Below are positions 6,578 through 8,083 of a DNA stretch of 8,083 nucleotides, one piece after another. Numbering within the stretch: the stretch's first letter is position 1; each line of letters starts with the position of its first letter. Under the pieces are notes generated by a model that was given only the letters and a program-made list of their open reading frames with translations, was not told where the DNA came from and ran no database searches. The position numbers and the translations under genes are program-made. Source of the stretch: Phycisphaerae bacterium (GTDB taxonomy: Bacteria; Planctomycetota; Phycisphaerae; Phycisphaerales; SM1A02). The stretch is taken from the NCBI GenBank assembly GCA_016873355.1, contig VGXK01000077.1, positions 1-8,083 of the forward strand, in the 5' to 3' direction.

Positions 6578-6793
6578 GAGCGCTCGCGGCGTGCGCGGCA
6601 GTCTACGGCGGGAGTCGAGTCGCTCCCTCTGCCCATAACCGCATGCGACCGGGACCGGCGTTGCGCCCCCGGGAACGGCGCACGCTCGCGGCGCAGTGGG
6701 TGGCGAGTGTGCCGCCGCGCAGGATTGGAACGGGCAGGGGCGAGTGTTAGAGTTGGCTTCGAACGCCGACCTCCATCGAGCGAGCGATCAGGC
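6578..6793. other. Divergent intergenic region between lpxI and the second propeller gene
   Basis: These 216 bp carry the rightward promoter listed separately and a dyad (TGCGCC at 6662-6667 with GGCGCA at 6677-6682, 9-nt spacer). I found no convincing leftward promoter for lpxI; TAGACT on the minus strand near 6600 lacks a partner -35. No small open frame with a ribosome binding site is apparent. Confidence 0.5.
6725..6753 (+). promoter_or_regulatory. Sigma70-like promoter of the second propeller gene
   Basis: TTGGAA (6725-6730) and TAGAGT (6748-6753) are separated by exactly 17 nt, and a TGT just before the -10 gives an extended -10 element. Transcription would begin near 6760, leaving a leader of roughly 34 nt before the ATG at 6794. 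Each hexamer matches the consensus at four of six positions. It is the best promoter candidate in the window. Confidence 0.45.
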
Positions 6794-8083
6794 ATGAGTC
6801 ACCGCGGCAGTTTCCTGCGTCAGGTCGTTGCGATCATCGTCGGCGCGACGGCGTTCGCCTCGGCGCCGGCTCGTGCGCTGGGAGGGGACGAGTGCGCGCC
6901 GGCGTGGACCGCCGAGTTCGGAAGCCAGCCCGGAGTGGACAACGCCGTCTCGTCGCTTGCCGTCTTCGACGACGGCGGGGGAGGCGGACCGGCGCTTCAT
7001 CTCGCCGGCTCGTTTCTGAGCGCCGGCGGCGTGGCGGTGAACCGCATTGCGCGCTGGAACGGAACGGCGTGGACGGCGCTCGGCGCCGGGACGAACGGAC
7101 CGGTCGAGTGCATGCTCGTCTTCGACGACGGTTCGGGCGAAGGCCCGGCCCTCTTCGTGGGCGGCAGCTTCACGAGCGCCGGCGGCGTTCCGACCGCGAA
7201 CATCGCCAGGTGGAACGGAACCTCCTGGTCGGCGCTCGGCGCGGGCGTGAACGGAATCGTTCACGCGCTCGCGATCTTCGACGACGGTCTCGGCGGCGGT
7301 CCGGCGCTCGTCGTCGGCGGAGCGTTCACGAGCGCCGGGGGGGGCGCGGCGAGCCGAGTCGCGAAGTGGGACGGGACTTCCTGGACGGCGCTCGGCGCCG
7401 GCTGCGACGGCACGGTGCGCGCGTTGGCGGTCCTCGACGACGGTGCGGGCGCGGCGCTCTTCGTCGGCGGCGCGTTCGCGAACGCCGGCGGCGCTCCCGC
7501 GAGTCGCATCGCGACGTGGGACGGCGCATCGTGGTCGTCGCTCGGCGACGGCGTGAACGGCCTCGTGCGCGCGCTCGCGGTCTTCGACGACGGCGAGGGC
7601 GACGGTCCCTCGCTCTTCGTCGGCGGAGAGTTCACGAGCGCGGGCGCACTCGCCGCAAGCCGCATCGCGCGCTGGAACGACGGCGCCTGGAGCGAACTCG
7701 GCAGCGGCATGAACTCGGCGGTCTATTCGCTCGCGGTGGTCGACGACGGCACGGGCGGCGGGCCGGCGCTGCACGCGGGAGGACTCTTCGTCATCGCGAA
7801 CGGCGTGGTGGTGAGCCGGATCGCGAAGTGGACCGGCGCCACCTGGAGCGACCTGGCCGCCGGCACGGACAACGCGGTGCTGGCGATGATCGGTTTCGAC
7901 GACGGGCGCGGCGACGGCGCCGCGCTCTTCGCCGCCGGATGGTTCACGAACGCAGGCGGCGTTCGGGCGCTGCGCGTGTCGCGCTGGAACGGCTCCGCAT
8001 GGTCGGCGCTCGGAACCGGTCTGAACGGAACCGTGCGCGCGATGGCGATCTTCGACGACGGCCTCGGCGGCGGTCCGGCGCTC
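6794..8083 (+). CDS. Second secreted beta-propeller-like repeat protein, N-terminal part (runs off right edge)
   Basis: An ATG at 6794 opens a frame of 430 codons with no stop before the window ends. The start MSHRGSFLRQ, a hydrophobic stretch VVAIIVGATAFASAPARA, and a likely cleavage near residue 28 make a signal peptide. There is no N-terminal regulatory-like domain, unlike its relative at 1132. A half-unit (CAPAWTAEFG) comes next, then from residue 52 seven complete blade-like units and the start of an eighth. Unit lengths are 52, 52, 52, 50, 52, 52 and 52 residues. The motif is V.ALAVFDDG.GGGPALFVGG.FTSAGG...SRIARWNG..WSALG.G.N. The ribosome binding site is weak. The same protein family as the first propeller gene makes a C-terminal dockerin likely, but that lies outside the window. 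Function is unknown; no catalytic motif is visible. The opposite-strand frame over this stretch is a shadow of the repeats. Confidence 0.88.
   Translation, partial: MSHRGSFLRQVVAIIVGATAFASAPARALGGDECAPAWTAEFGSQPGVDNAVSSLAVFDDGGGGGPALHLAGSFLSAGGVAVNRIARWNGTAWTALGAGTNGPVECMLVFDDGSGEGPALFVGGSFTSAGGVPTANIARWNGTSWSALGAGVNGIVHALAIFDDGLGGGPALVVGGAFTSAGGGAASRVAKWDGTSWTALGAGCDGTVRALAVLDDGAGAALFVGGAFANAGGAPASRIATWDGASWSSLGDGVNGLVRALAVFDDGEGDGPSLFVGGEFTSAGALAASRIARWNDGAWSELGSGMNSAVYSLAVVDDGTGGGPALHAGGLFVIANGVVVSRIAKWTGATWSDLAAGTDNAVLAMIGFDDGRGDGAALFAAGWFTNAGGVRALRVSRWNGSAWSALGTGLNGTVRAMAIFDDGLGGGPAL
6947..8083 (+). repeat. Regular 156-bp tandem repeat array in the second propeller gene
   Basis: Units start at 6947, 7103, 7259, 7415, 7565, 7721, 7877 and 8033. 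All full units are 156 bp except the fourth (150 bp), which lost two codons in the G-rich turn after DDG. The eighth is cut by the window edge. DNA similarity is visible between units: 7271-7309 and 8045-8083 differ at one of 39 bases. The array is more uniform than the 14-unit array upstream. Confidence 0.85.

Noticed and set aside
6788..7774. A 328-codon minus-strand frame over the second propeller gene
   Set aside because: It is an antisense shadow of the 156-bp repeats; the sense frame has a start, signal peptide and consistent unit phase.

Overview
The window looks like a piece of a high-GC chromosome from the Phycisphaerae branch of the Planctomycetota. The main reason is that two secreted proteins end in a cysteine-bearing, GC-type dockerin domain with a terminal WTG, a tail I associate with that class. 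A lipid A biosynthesis gene (lpxI) also marks a diderm cell envelope. The taxonomic call rests on family knowledge and not on an rRNA or marker gene. I see no tRNA, rRNA, CRISPR array, insertion sequence or phage gene.

Layout, left to right. (1) 1-165, minus strand: the first 55 codons of an unrecognised gene that runs off the left edge, with a good ribosome binding site. (2) 263-922, minus: a TlyA/FtsJ-type SAM-dependent RNA methyltransferase without the usual N-terminal S4 domain. (3) 923-1131: a short divergent intergenic region. (4) 1132-3915, plus: a 927-residue secreted protein with a signal peptide, a carboxypeptidase-regulatory-like domain, 14 tandem units of about 52 residues that look like beta-propeller blades, and a C-terminal dockerin. 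(5) 4018-5709, plus: a 563-residue secreted M23 (LytM-type) metallopeptidase with an intact active site, two beta-rich Ig-like regions and the same kind of dockerin. (6) 5732-6577, minus: lpxI, converging on the peptidase gene with 22 nt between stop codons. (7) 6578-6793: a divergent intergenic region with a sigma70-like promoter pointing right. (8) 6794-8083, plus: the first 430 codons of a second secreted blade-repeat protein, open at the right edge. Its units are far more regular than those of the first.

How they fit together: the outer-layer genes (4, 5, 8) encode exported proteins, two of them certainly dockerin-tagged, interleaved with ordinary housekeeping genes (methyltransferase, lpxI). 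The propeller and peptidase genes lie in the same direction 102 nt apart and may be co-expressed, but the sequence does not prove an operon. No cohesin or other partner for the dockerins lies in the window. The best candidate for something under-described is this family of dockerin-tagged, Asp/Gly-rich blade-repeat proteins. Their repeat phase shows a half-unit at the N-terminus and a truncated last unit, as expected for a propeller closed by strand exchange. I see no defence system or other multi-gene novelty.
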